Made by a program: the position numbers and the translations under genes
In this document: piece after piece, positions 1-7,930 of the stretch
How the letters are laid out: the number at the start of each line of letters is the position of its first letter
Position numbering within the stretch: the first letter of the stretch is position 1
The notes under the pieces: generated by a model
Database searches by the model: none
Told to the model about the DNA's origin: nothing
The model's input: only the letters and a program-made list of their open reading frames with translations
DNA from: Candidatus Guanabacterium sedimentis
Lineage (GTDB): Bacteria; Acidobacteriota; B3-B38; Guanabaribacteriales; B3-B38
NCBI GenBank assembly: GCA_902505605.1
Contig: CABWKN010000008.1
Coordinates: 1-33,443, forward strand
DNA length: 33,443 nt
Direction of reading: 5' to 3'

Positions 1-857
1 TGCACCGATATGCATATCTGACCGGCAAAGCTAAACCCACCAATCACACAGCGGTCGGCGGCAAAATCGAGGTCGGCATCTTTATGGACGATGACTCCGG
101 CATTTCCTCCCAACTCCAGTAGGGTGCGCTTCTTCCCCGCGATTCCTTTGAGCCTCCAGCCTACATCGGAGCTTCCGGTAAAGGTCAATAGCTTAAACCT
201 ATCGTCAACCACAATCTTTTCCGCCAGGACGGGGCGGCAGGGGAGCACGCTGAGCGCCTGGGGAGGTAAGCCCGCTTCCAGCACTATCTCCGCCAGCATC
301 AGGGCGGTGAGGGGCGCGGCGGAGGAGGGCTTGAGGACCATAGAATTACCCGAGGCGATGCAGGGAGCCATCTTATGGGCAATAAGATTGAGGGGAAAAT
401 TGAAGGGAGATATGGCAATCACGGGACCAAGAGGGTAGCGGCGGGTTACGGAGACCCGGTTCAGTCCACGGGGATGCAGGTCCAGAGGTACAAGCTGGCC
501 CCCTATCCGCTTGGCTTCCTCGGCTCCTATCTGAAAGGTGTTTACCGCGCGGGCGACCTCCATCCGTGCCAGGCTGATGGGCTTGCCCGCCTCCAGGCAT
601 ATGGTTCGGGCTAACTCCTCCTTCCGCTTTTCAATCCCCGAAGAGACATTTTGTAGGATTTCCGCCCTCTTAAACAGAGGCAGCTTTCTGGTTGTCTCCC
701 ACGCCTTTACGGTGGTAGTAGTTGCTTTTTCGATGTCGTCGGTCGTCGCCCTGCAGACTACTCCCACCACTTCGCCATTATAAGGATTTAGTATTTCCAT
801 CTCCTCTGAAGAGATGTGCCACTTCCCGCCTACAAGGAACTTATGCGTGTCAGCCAT
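1..857 (-). CDS. Aldehyde dehydrogenase family protein, 3' part outside the window
   Basis: NAD(P)-dependent oxidation of an aldehyde to its acid; the substrate cannot be told. The gene is absent from the ORF track, probably because it runs off the left edge without a stop. It starts at ATG 857 behind AGGAGGT. Seen in translation: NPYNGEVV near the N-terminus, LEAGKPIS, SPFNFPLNL, the cofactor-loop segment FTGSSDVGW, the catalytic-base segment LELGGN, and GQICIS with the catalytic cysteine at about residue 282, four codons from the edge. This pattern fits the lactaldehyde / non-phosphorylating glyceraldehyde-3-phosphate dehydrogenase side of the superfamily (from memory). About 200 C-terminal residues should lie outside. 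The gene is divergent from the glnA relic and shares a 243-nt spacer with it; TATATT (minus strand, 945-940) is a possible -10 without a convincing -35. Confidence 0.9.
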   Translation of the reverse strand, partial: MADTHKFLVGGKWHISSEEMEILNPYNGEVVGVVCRATTDDIEKATTTTVKAWETTRKLPLFKRAEILQNVSSGIEKRKEELARTICLEAGKPISLARMEVARAVNTFQIGAEEAKRIGGQLVPLDLHPRGLNRVSVTRRYPLGPVIAISPFNFPLNLIAHKMAPCIASGNSMVLKPSSAAPLTALMLAEIVLEAGLPPQALSVLPCRPVLAEKIVVDDRFKLLTFTGSSDVGWRLKGIAGKKRTLLELGGNAGVIVHKDADLDFAADRCVIGGFSFAGQICISV

Positions 858-1014
858 TTTTCACTACCTCCTATTAGTGATGATGATTTTCGCTTCAGCA
901 GAAAGAGAGATACCTATGCTCTTAAAACATACTCCTATTAATATAGCACATATTCCACTATCTCCCGCAAGGGGGAAGATGCCCCAAAAGGTCTTGAGAT
1001 TTTTAAAAATTGCT

Positions 1015-1043
1015 TAGACACTGAAGGTTGTTTGTGGTATATT
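1015..1043 (+). promoter_or_regulatory. Sigma-70-type promoter upstream of the glnA-like relic
   Basis: TAGACA (1015-1020), a 17-nt spacer and TATATT (1038-1043); each hexamer matches the consensus at 5 of 6 positions. It lies about 60 nt before the relic's ATG and could also transcribe the histidine phosphatase gene behind it. Predicted by eye only. Confidence 0.5.
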
Positions 1044-1100
1044 TATTCTTCAAATTAGCTTATTTTAGCTATATACAGCCCTTCGAAAGGAGGAGCGGAT

Positions 1101-1271
1101 ATGGATGCCAAGGAAGTAATAGAGTTTGCTAAAGAGAGAAAGGTGGATATGGTTAAACTCAAATTTATGGGGTTTCCGGGCTTCTGTCAACATTTTTTCT
1201 CTGTTACGGTGTGTGAAATGGAAGTTTTAGTCCTTTCTCATGGGAGCAGTAGTTTATCCAGAGGTAGCTGA
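1101..1271 (+). pseudogene. glnA: Truncated glutamine synthetase I N-terminus (relic or 56-aa small protein)
   Basis: This 56-codon frame is too short for the ORF track. It has a strong ribosome binding site (AAAGGAGG, about 10 nt before ATG). The start MDAKEVIEFAKERKVDMV, then LKF and GFCQHFFSV, resembles the beta-grasp N-terminal domain of type I glutamine synthetase, whose usual form from memory is a KEVLEFAKE-like start followed by LKFTDLPGTWQHFS. The end, HGSSSLSRGS and stop, looks like a degraded version of the family's FDGSSIRGF motif. Past the stop, the codons for LIMLYYN faintly recall ESDMLLIPD. The catalytic domain (about 370 residues) is absent, because the phosphatase gene starts 33 nt later. 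Best read as a decayed gene whose promoter and ribosome binding site survive. A real small protein derived from GlnA is the alternative. Confidence 0.6.
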
Positions 1272-1304
1272 CTCATCATGCTATATTATAATTAGGTTGG
1301 GAGA

Positions 1305-1940
1305 ATGAAACTCGTCTACCTTGTCCGTCATGCCGAAACCGAATGGAACAAGGAGAGAAGATACCAGGGGGGTCAGGATATCCCTCTCAGCGATGCCGGC
1401 GTTGAGCAAGCCAGACATCTTGCCCAGCGATTGAGGAAGGTTAAATTCGACCTGGTATACTCCAGCCCCCTGTTGCGCGCCCGCCAGACGGCGGAAATCA
1501 TCATACAAGGTAATTCCCCTCCTATACGCTTGGAACCGGCATTCTGTGAGATTAACCATGGTATGTGGGAAGGTTTGCGGGTGGACGAGATAGCTGAGCG
1601 CTTTCCCCGCGAATTCCGCTTGTGGAAAGAGCAACCCCACCTGGTCAAAATGCCCCTGGGGGAGAGCCTGCATGACTTACAGCAAAGGGTGGTTCCTCGC
1701 TTTCTCGATCTGGTCAACCAGGCGAACTGGGAGAGAATATTGATTATCGGGCATGGGGGAGTAAACCGGGTTATTCTCATGCACTGCCTTAAGATGGAGC
1801 TAAGGGATTACTGGAAGCTTATCCAGAACAGTACCTGTGTGAACCTGATTGAAAAAACCTCGCATGGATTCCAGGTGAAGGTTATAAACGACTTAAGCCA
1901 CCTGGAGACGCCCCCGCCCAGCGGCTACCCTCATTTTTAG
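1305..1940 (+). CDS. Histidine phosphatase family protein (phosphoglycerate mutase-like)
   Basis: A 211-aa member of the RHG histidine phosphatase superfamily (GpmB/CobC type). The nucleophile motif LVRHAETEWN carries Arg8 and phosphohistidine His9. SSPLLRARQTAE supplies the phosphate-pocket arginine near residue 58, CEINHGMWEG the acidic residue, and IIGHGGVNR the second histidine (His150). The length fits cofactor-independent phosphatases of the superfamily, which act on small phosphoesters such as sugar phosphates or alpha-ribazole phosphate; sequence alone does not give the substrate, and no cobalamin genes are nearby. GGGAG precedes the ATG. It sits between the glnA relic and the TCA operon promoter, so it is probably transcribed alone or from the relic's promoter. 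Confidence 0.88.
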   Translation: MKLVYLVRHAETEWNKERRYQGGQDIPLSDAGVEQARHLAQRLRKVKFDLVYSSPLLRARQTAEIIIQGNSPPIRLEPAFCEINHGMWEGLRVDEIAERFPREFRLWKEQPHLVKMPLGESLHDLQQRVVPRFLDLVNQANWERILIIGHGGVNRVILMHCLKMELRDYWKLIQNSTCVNLIEKTSHGFQVKVINDLSHLETPPPSGYPHF

Positions 1941-2021
1941 CCAGAAAAAAATCTCATTTAGCTGCCCTAAGTCGCTTGATTCCCTGGAGCTTGAAAGGGG
2001 AAAATTGGACTCCTAATTATC

Positions 2022-2051
2022 TTGACACAAAGGGAATGCTTATGTTATTAT
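2022..2051 (+). promoter_or_regulatory. Promoter of the TCA-cycle operon
   Basis: A perfect TTGACA (2022-2027), then an 18-nt spacer ending in the extended -10 element TGT, then TATTAT (2046-2051). It lies about 100 nt upstream of the aconitase large subunit, leaving a leader of roughly 90 nt in which I see no clear riboswitch. Confidence 0.65.
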
Positions 2052-2149
2052 TACACGCTTTTAAAGAGATTTTTCTCTTTCCTCTGCAACTTAGACTTTG
2101 CTTCAATATATAAAGGTCATATTAAAATTAATAGCAAGGAGGGGGTCTT

Positions 2150-3412
2150 ATGGGGAAGACGCTTGCAGAAAAAATCATCAGTGAGCATGTGGATCGAGAG
2201 GTTGTTGCCGGGGAGATAGTGGTAACGCCGGTAGATGTCTGCCTGGTGCAGGATGGAACAGGACCACTGGCTATCAATCAACTGCGAAAGATAAACCTGG
2301 AAAGAGCAGCTATTCCCCAACAGACGGTACTTTTTATCGACCACGCAGCTCCCAGTCCCCGCAAGGAATTAGCCAACGACCACATCACCCTGCGTCAGTT
2401 CGCCCGGAAGACCGGCTGCTGTATCTCCGAGGTGGGCGATGGAGTCTGTCATCAGGTGATTAACGAATCCTTTGTGAGACCGGGGGATATTGTCATCGGA
2501 GCCGACTCCCACACCTGCACCTCGGGAGCTTTAGGGGCTTTGGGCACAGGGATGGGTTCTACCGATGTGGCCATCGGTATCGCTCTGGGGAAGACCTGGC
2601 TAAGGGTTCCCGAGAGCTATAGATTTGTGATGCACGGACGCTTCCAGCCGGGGGTCTTTGCCAAAGACCTTATCCTCCATATAATAGGCATGATCGGAGC
2701 TGACGGGGCTACTTATAAGTCTATGGAGTTCTGCGGAGAGACTATTGAGAATATGGGGATGAGTGAGCGGCTCACCATGTCTAATATGGCAGTGGAAGCT
2801 GGAGCGAAATGCGGCATCATCTTCTCGGACGAAAAAACCAGGGAATTCTTACTAAAGCATGGACGCGGCAAAAGCTATCGGGAGCTGAGGGCGGACGAGG
2901 ATGCCACCTATGAGCGGAGCTTCGAGATAGATGCCAGCAAGATTTTGCCCACCATCTCCTTCCCCCACACCGTGGACAACACCAGAACCATCGAGCACAA
3001 GGACTGCCAGGATGTTACCATAGACCAGGTCTATATCGGCACCTGCACCAACGGGAGACTGGAGGACCTCCGTATCGCTGCACAGATCTTAGAAGGGAAG
3101 AAAAAAAATCCCGATACCCGTCTCATAGTAGTCCCGGCTTCCAGAAAGGTCTATCAGGAGGCTTTGGAAGAAGGGACCCTGTCTATTCTCAACCAGGCCG
3201 GGGCTTCCATCCAGAGCCCCGGATGCGGTCCCTGTGTGGGCATTCACCAGGGGGTGTTAGGGGATGGTGAGGCGTGCCTGTCGACCCAGAACCGGAACTT
3301 CAAGGGGAGAATGGGCAATCCTAATGGCTTCATCTATCTGGCATCGCCGGCCACAGCAGCAGTCACAGCACTTAAAGGAAAAATCGCCGACCCAAGAGAG
3401 GTGATAAGATGA
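2150..3412 (+). CDS. Aconitase / 3-isopropylmalate dehydratase family, large subunit (probable aconitase)
   Basis: Iron-sulfur dehydratase of the split LeuC/LeuD type, 420 aa. The [4Fe-4S] ligands are visible as Cys299 (GTCTNGR) and Cys359/Cys362 (SPGCGPCVG); GADSHTCTSGALG is the family's active-site segment near residue 117. The start has a very strong ribosome binding site (AAGGAGGGGG). Family members isomerise isopropylmalate, homocitrate or citrate. Here the gene leads a run of TCA genes with isocitrate dehydrogenase immediately downstream and no leuA, leuB or lysine genes, so citrate/isocitrate is the likely substrate (inference from context). The next gene overlaps by 4 nt (ATGA), so the two subunits are probably translationally coupled. 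Alternative: isopropylmalate dehydratase. Confidence 0.85.
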   Translation: MGKTLAEKIISEHVDREVVAGEIVVTPVDVCLVQDGTGPLAINQLRKINLERAAIPQQTVLFIDHAAPSPRKELANDHITLRQFARKTGCCISEVGDGVCHQVINESFVRPGDIVIGADSHTCTSGALGALGTGMGSTDVAIGIALGKTWLRVPESYRFVMHGRFQPGVFAKDLILHIIGMIGADGATYKSMEFCGETIENMGMSERLTMSNMAVEAGAKCGIIFSDEKTREFLLKHGRGKSYRELRADEDATYERSFEIDASKILPTISFPHTVDNTRTIEHKDCQDVTIDQVYIGTCTNGRLEDLRIAAQILEGKKKNPDTRLIVVPASRKVYQEALEEGTLSILNQAGASIQSPGCGPCVGIHQGVLGDGEACLSTQNRNFKGRMGNPNGFIYLASPATAAVTALKGKIADPREVIR

Positions 3413-3912
3413 CCGCAATGAGAGGGAAGGCTTGGAAATTTGGTGATAGCATTAGCACCGACCACATCGCCCCGGGGAGGCTGTTCCATCTACGCTCGAA
3501 CCTGCCAGAGTTAGCCAAACATGTGCTGGAGGACGCTCGACCGGAATTTGCCTCCAGCATGGCACCGGGGGACTTTGTGGTGGGAGGAGGGAACTTCGGA
3601 CTCGGCTCCAGCCGTGAGCATGCCCCTACTATAATTAAGATAGCCGGAGTTAGTGCTGTATTAGCTAAATCTTTTGCCCGCATCTTTTTCCGTAACTGCA
3701 TCAATGTGGGGCTGCCCGCTATCATATGCGATACCGATAAGATTGATGAAGGAGACGAGCTGGAAGTAGACCTGTTGAAAGGAAAGGTGGTCAATCATAC
3801 GAAAAGTATAGAGCTGAGCTTCCCTTCCCTGCCACCGGTAATGACTAAAATTCTCCAGGAAGGAGGCTTGGCCAACTATATCCATAAGTACGGCGACTTT
3901 AAATTGGAATGA
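3409..3912 (+). CDS. Aconitase / 3-isopropylmalate dehydratase family, small subunit
   Basis: The 167-aa swivelling-domain partner of the preceding large subunit. GDSISTDHIAPGR near the N-terminus is closer to the STDHI(S/A)P segment of true aconitases than to the usual LeuD form (DTDVIIPARYL). NFGLGSSREHAP is the substrate-binding SREHA loop and AKSFARIFFRN is also conserved. The stretch where LeuD proteins carry YLRT or YLNT, the short loop linked to substrate choice, here reads LFHLRS. This supports a substrate other than isopropylmalate, most simply citrate. It overlaps the large subunit by 4 nt and is followed after 47 nt by isocitrate dehydrogenase. Confidence 0.85.
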   Translation: MTAMRGKAWKFGDSISTDHIAPGRLFHLRSNLPELAKHVLEDARPEFASSMAPGDFVVGGGNFGLGSSREHAPTIIKIAGVSAVLAKSFARIFFRNCINVGLPAIICDTDKIDEGDELEVDLLKGKVVNHTKSIELSFPSLPPVMTKILQEGGLANYIHKYGDFKLE

Positions 3913-3959
3913 GAAGAAATAATTATTAATTCTCAATTGTCGGTAATAGGGAGGAGTAT

Positions 3960-5213
3960 ATGGTCAACTTTGATAAATTAACTATCCCCAAGGAAGGAAG
4001 TAACATAGAGATAGAGGATGGGAGGCTCAAGGTGCCCGATGAACCCATCATCCCCTTTATAGAAGGAGATGGGGTGGGACCGGATATCTGGGCTGCTGCC
4101 AAGCGGGTGCTCGATGCCGCAGTGGAGAAGGCTTACCGGGGAAAGAGAAGGATTGTGTGGCTGGAGATGTTTGCCGGGGATAAGGGGCAGAAGGTTTACA
4201 GTGAGGTTCTTCCGAGTGACACCTACGAGGCTATTCGGCACTTCATTGTCGCCATCAAGGGTCCTCTGACTACTCCCATAGCCGGGGGCTACCGAAGCCT
4301 CAATGTCACCCTGAGGCAGACCCTCAACCTCTACGCCTGTGTCCGACCGGTGCGCTATTTCAAGGGAGTACCCAGCCCGGTGAGACATCCCGAGCGGATG
4401 AATATGGTTATCTTCAGGGAGAACACCGAGGATGTATATGCGGGGATCGAGTGGGCAAAGGGCACACCCGAGGTGAACAAGGTCATTCAGTTCCTCAATC
4501 AGCAGATGGGGTGCTCCATCAAAGAGGATTCCGGCATTGGCATCAAACCCATCAGCGAGACGGCTACCAAGAACCTGGTGCGGAAAGCCATTCGCTATGC
4601 TCTTGACAGGAAGCTCCCCAGCGTTACCTTGGTTCATAAAGGAAATATTATGAAGTTCACCGAAGGGGCTTTCCGCGACTGGGGATATGAGATAGCTAAG
4701 GATGAGTTCGGGGACTACACCGTTACCGAAAGCGAGCTGACCGAAAAATACGGAGGCGAGGTGCCCCCTGACAAGATTGTGATTAAAGATAGAGTAGCTG
4801 ACTCCATGCTCCAGCAGATCCTCACCCGCACTGCGGAATACAGCGTCATCGCTTTGCCCAATCTCAACGGCGACTACCTTTCCGATGCCTGCGCTGCCCA
4901 GGTGGGAGGACTCGGTCTGGCTCCGGGAGCCAATATCGGAGACTACATAGCTCTCTTTGAGGCTACCCATGGTACCGCTCCCAAGTATGCGGGGCTCGAT
5001 AAGGTCAACCCGAGTTCCCTCACCCTTTCTGGGGTGATGATGTTGGAATATATGGGCTGGCAGGAAGCCGCCGATATCATCGTCAAAGCCTTGGAAAAAA
5101 CCATCTTGGCGAAAATGGTCACCTACGACCTGGAGCGGCTGATGGAGGGTGCCACCAAGCTGAAGTGCTCTGAGTTCGGCACCGCTATCATCAGCCACAT
5201 GGAGGGAAGTTAA
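3960..5213 (+). CDS. icd: Isocitrate dehydrogenase, NADP-dependent type
   Basis: Oxidative decarboxylation of isocitrate to 2-oxoglutarate; 417 aa, close to the E. coli Icd length (416). Seen: [14 protein letters not shown] at the N-terminus, RSLNVTLRQ with Ser113 at the substrate phosphate-regulated position of E. coli, [13 protein letters not shown] with the catalytic tyrosine, [15 protein letters not shown] with the catalytic lysine, and the metal-binding LNGDYLSD. Cofactor determinants match the NADP form: HGTAPKYAG (equivalent to K344/Y345) and VTYDLERLM (equivalent to Y391/R395). The ribosome binding site GGGAGGA precedes ATG 3960. The opposite strand is open for 415 codons, which is a shadow. 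The gene is followed by a long hairpin (5221-5263) before mdh. Confidence 0.95.
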   Translation: MVNFDKLTIPKEGSNIEIEDGRLKVPDEPIIPFIEGDGVGPDIWAAAKRVLDAAVEKAYRGKRRIVWLEMFAGDKGQKVYSEVLPSDTYEAIRHFIVAIKGPLTTPIAGGYRSLNVTLRQTLNLYACVRPVRYFKGVPSPVRHPERMNMVIFRENTEDVYAGIEWAKGTPEVNKVIQFLNQQMGCSIKEDSGIGIKPISETATKNLVRKAIRYALDRKLPSVTLVHKGNIMKFTEGAFRDWGYEIAKDEFGDYTVTESELTEKYGGEVPPDKIVIKDRVADSMLQQILTRTAEYSVIALPNLNGDYLSDACAAQVGGLGLAPGANIGDYIALFEATHGTAPKYAGLDKVNPSSLTLSGVMMLEYMGWQEAADIIVKALEKTILAKMVTYDLERLMEGATKLKCSEFGTAIISHMEGS

Positions 5214-5220
5214 CAGAGAG

Positions 5221-5263
5221 ACCATCTCAAGCTCCCTTTTTGTTTAGTTGGAGGGAGGATGGT
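5221..5263 (+). other. Bipartite intergenic hairpin between icd and mdh
   Basis: The outer arms ACCATC/GATGGT and inner arms CTCCCT/AGGGAG can pair as one long stem with a 5-nt bulge on the 5' side and a 14-nt loop. No T-run follows on the plus strand, so it is not a classic intrinsic terminator. An RNA-stability or processing element within the operon is more likely (inference). Confidence 0.45.
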
Positions 5264-5322
5264 TAAGACAGAAAGTTGTGCTTCTCCCTTGTTAACTCAT
5301 CTTAACTACAAGGAGGTAGGCA

Positions 5323-6261
5323 ATGCCTAAAAGGTATAAAATTGCGGTAATAGGTGGAGGGCAAGTTGGTGGGATTACAGCATTGATGATTGCCCAAAGA
5401 GAGCTGGGCGATGCCGTAGTGTTCGATATTCCCGAAAAGGAGGGATTAGCCAAGGGGAAAACCCTTGATATGATGGAGATGACCCCCCACTACGGCACCG
5501 ATGTCAATCTTGAGGGAACCAGCGATTTTTCCCAGTTAAAGGGCTCCGATGTCGTAATCATCACCGCCGGGGTTCCCCGCAAACCCGGAATGACCCGCGA
5601 AGACCTCCTCAATGTGAACCTCAAGATCATCACCAGTGTAGCTGAGAATATCAAGAAGCACTGTCCCGATGCCTTCAACATCGTCATCACCAACCCTTTA
5701 GATGCCATGATTTACGCCTTTTACAAACTGACCGGCTTCCCCAAGAACCGGGTAGTGGGGATGGCGGGGGCTCTGGATACCGGACGCTACCGGTCTTTTG
5801 TCGCCATGGAGACCGGATACTCGGTGGAGGATATCAGTGCTATAGTTATGGGGGGTCATGGACCCACTATGGTTCCCCTCCCCAGGCTAACTACCGTGGG
5901 GGGTATTCCTCTTACAGAGATTCTCCCCAAGGAAAAAATTGACGCCATCGTAGAGCGCACCCGGGAGGCAGGTACTGAGATTGTCAAACTGCTGGCTGAT
6001 GGCAGTGCCTACTTCAGCCCAGCCGCCTCAGTGCTGGGGATGGTGGAATCCTATCTGAAGGACAAGAAGCGGATTATCCCCTGCTCATCCTTCTGCGAAG
6101 GGGAGTATGGCGTCAATGGCTACTTCATCGGCGTGCCAACAGTTATCGGAGCAGGTGGGGTAGAGAAGATTCTGGAAATAAAACTAACCCCCGATGAGAA
6201 GGAAGCCTTAAAGAATACCCTGGAGGCGGTCAAAAAAGCGGTGGCGGATACCAGGCTCTGA
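5323..6261 (+). CDS. mdh: Malate dehydrogenase (lactate dehydrogenase-like type)
   Basis: Interconverts malate and oxaloacetate with NAD; 312 aa, the usual length of LDH-like MDHs. The Rossmann glycine motif is GGGQVGG (residues 11-17), with Asp35 in VVFDIPE suggesting NAD over NADP. Substrate arginines lie in VPRKPGMTRED (Arg86, Arg92), as expected for MDH, and in GALDTGRYR. The catalytic pair is Asp127 in NPLDAM and His179 in GGHGPTMVP. The family usually has GGHGDT, so Pro181 is unusual, though the catalytic histidine is kept. The ribosome binding site is AAGGAGGT, 7 nt before ATG. It lies between icd and fumarase in the same direction. LDH activity is unlikely given the Arg/TRED specificity loop. 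Confidence 0.93.
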   Translation: MPKRYKIAVIGGGQVGGITALMIAQRELGDAVVFDIPEKEGLAKGKTLDMMEMTPHYGTDVNLEGTSDFSQLKGSDVVIITAGVPRKPGMTREDLLNVNLKIITSVAENIKKHCPDAFNIVITNPLDAMIYAFYKLTGFPKNRVVGMAGALDTGRYRSFVAMETGYSVEDISAIVMGGHGPTMVPLPRLTTVGGIPLTEILPKEKIDAIVERTREAGTEIVKLLADGSAYFSPAASVLGMVESYLKDKKRIIPCSSFCEGEYGVNGYFIGVPTVIGAGGVEKILEIKLTPDEKEALKNTLEAVKKAVADTRL

Positions 6262-6370
6262 ATGTAGCTGAGGCTCCTATCTAAATTGATAAAGCACTGA
6301 GGAAGGGGTTGAAATTACCCTTGCTCTTTTTAAAGAGTGAGAGTGTCTATTTTTCAGAAAAGGAGAGAGT

Positions 6371-7213
6371 ATGCGGGAGATTGAAGCCAAAACCATTACC
6401 GGGGCGGTCAAAAAGCTCTGCATAGATGCCAATTATTATCTTAATGACGAGGTGCTGGAAGCTTTCCGAAGTTACAAGGAGAAGGAGGAGTCCCCTGTAG
6501 CAGTAGATATTTTAAGCCAACTGGAGGAGAACGCCCGGATTTCCCAGGAGGGGCAGTTTCCCCTCTGCCAGGATACCGGCTTTGCGGTGTTCTTTGTGGA
6601 GCTGGGCTCCGAGGTGACCATAAAAGGAGGAACCCTCCCCGACGCTATCAACGAAGGGGTACGGCAGGGCTACTCCGAGGGATATCTGCGCAAGTCGATT
6701 GTCTCTGACCCGCTGGAGAGGAAGAATACCGGTGACAACACCCCAGCCATTATACATTTAGAGATTGTCCCCGGTGATAAGCTAAAGATAACCATCCTCC
6801 CCAAAGGGGGAGGGAGCGAGAATATGAGCGAGGTGCGCATGCTCAAGCCAGCCGATGGAGCCAAGGGAGTAATCGACTTCGTGCTGGAAAGGGTGAGCAA
6901 GGCGGGTCCTAACCCTTGCCCACCGATTGTAGTAGGAGTAGGAATTGGAGGCACCTTTGAAACTGCAGCCTTCGTGGCTAAGAAAGCCCTCCTCAGACCC
7001 CTGAAGAGTAAAAACCCTAAGCCCCATCTGGCAGCTATTGAGGAGGAGCTTTTGGAGAAGATTAACCAGATGGGAATCGGTCCCCAGGGCTTCGGCGGGC
7101 GTTGCACCGCGCTGGCAGTCCTTGTGGAGGCTTTCCCATGCCATATTGCCAGTCTGCCGGCAGCGGTGAACATTGAGTGCCACTCCCATCGACACAAAGA
7201 GGTAGTTTTATAG
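6371..7213 (+). CDS. Class I fumarate hydratase, alpha subunit
   Basis: Oxygen-sensitive [4Fe-4S] hydro-lyase, N-terminal half of the fumarase/tartrate dehydratase family (called fumA or ttdA depending on the scheme); 280 aa, the usual size. Cys66 in FPLCQDTG and Cys183 in NPCPPIVVGVGIGG are recognised cluster ligands; the third is expected among the C-terminal cysteines (245, 257, 270), the last in the conserved NIECHSHRH. KGGGSENMS is the family's substrate-loop sequence. The ribosome binding site AAAAGGAGAG is well placed. Its partner follows after 80 nt. Tartrate dehydratase is the alternative, but the position between mdh and sdh strongly favours fumarase. Confidence 0.92.
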   Translation: MREIEAKTITGAVKKLCIDANYYLNDEVLEAFRSYKEKEESPVAVDILSQLEENARISQEGQFPLCQDTGFAVFFVELGSEVTIKGGTLPDAINEGVRQGYSEGYLRKSIVSDPLERKNTGDNTPAIIHLEIVPGDKLKITILPKGGGSENMSEVRMLKPADGAKGVIDFVLERVSKAGPNPCPPIVVGVGIGGTFETAAFVAKKALLRPLKSKNPKPHLAAIEEELLEKINQMGIGPQGFGGRCTALAVLVEAFPCHIASLPAAVNIECHSHRHKEVVL

Positions 7214-7293
7214 GGAGAGCCTCCGTATCCTGAGGAAAAAGGGCTTTCAGCCCATAAACATAATCTTTATAGCAGAGAAAAAAGGAGTTCTTT

Positions 7294-7845
7294 ATGGCAG
7301 AAGCAAAACTCACCACACCCCTCACCGACAAGGATGTGGAGTCCTTGAATATAGGGGATAAGGTATTGATTACCGGTTCCATCCTCGTGGGCAGAGATTC
7401 CGCCCACAAACGATTAATAGACCTGTTGGATGCCGGCAAACCCCTCCCCGTGGACCTTAAGGGTCAGCTAATCTACTATGCGGGACCATCTCCGGCTCGG
7501 CCGGGAAATCCCGTCGGTTCAGCTGGTCCCACTACCAGCGGAAGGATGGACCCTTACGCCCCCCGGCTCCTTGCTCTGGGACTGAAGGGGATGATTGGCA
7601 AGGGGTCTCGCTCAGCCGAGGTGATCGAAGCCTGCAAAAAGCACAAGGCGGTCTACCTGGCTGCGGTGGGGGGCGCTGCTGCCCTGATTGCCAAGAGTGT
7701 TAAAAATGCCGAAGTGGTCGCTTATCCCGAACTGGGACCCGAAGCCCTCAGGCTGATGGAGGTGGAAGATTTCCCCGCCGTGGTGATCAACGATACCCGT
7801 GGAAACGACCTCTATGTGGAGGGGCGTGCTAAGTATCAGAAATGA
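7294..7845 (+). CDS. Class I fumarate hydratase, beta subunit
   Basis: C-terminal partner of the preceding fumarase subunit, 183 aa. The signature is YAGPSPARPG, then SAGPTTSGRMDPY and the conserved GKGSRS phosphate/carboxylate-binding loop; GDKVLITGSILVGRDSAHKR lies at the N-terminus. Together the two subunits hydrate fumarate to malate. The ribosome binding site AAAAGGAG lies 7 nt before ATG. A short hairpin, GGGCT/AGCCC, sits in the 80-nt gap between the subunits. The stop codon overlaps the start of a terminator-like hairpin. Confidence 0.92.
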   Translation: MAEAKLTTPLTDKDVESLNIGDKVLITGSILVGRDSAHKRLIDLLDAGKPLPVDLKGQLIYYAGPSPARPGNPVGSAGPTTSGRMDPYAPRLLALGLKGMIGKGSRSAEVIEACKKHKAVYLAAVGGAAALIAKSVKNAEVVAYPELGPEALRLMEVEDFPAVVINDTRGNDLYVEGRAKYQK

Positions 7846-7871
7846 GAGGGGAATTTTCCTCTTTTTCTTTT
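7844..7871 (+). terminator. Possible intrinsic (leaky) terminator between fumarase and sdhC
   Basis: Stem AGAGG/CCTCT beginning in the fumarase beta stop codon, with an 8-nt loop and the T-rich tract TTTTCTTTT directly after it. The stem is short, so partial termination that lowers sdh expression relative to the upstream genes is plausible (inference). Confidence 0.4.
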
Positions 7872-7930
7872 AAGGGTAACAGCATTGAAGGGATAACACA
7901 ACCCAGAGTGCTCTAAGGAGGTGTTGAAAT

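Noticed and set aside
814-1017. 67-aa plus-strand ORF overlapping the aldehyde dehydrogenase start
   Set aside because: No Shine-Dalgarno or motif; it covers the promoter region between the aldehyde dehydrogenase and the relic.
2022-2219. 65-aa ORF over the TCA operon promoter
   Set aside because: Begins within the -35 box and runs into the aconitase gene in another frame; no motif.
3978-5225. 415-codon open frame on the minus strand opposite icd
   Set aside because: No family motif, low-complexity histidine/leucine-rich translation; the plus strand encodes a clear isocitrate dehydrogenase with all catalytic residues. Long antisense frames are common opposite such codon usage.
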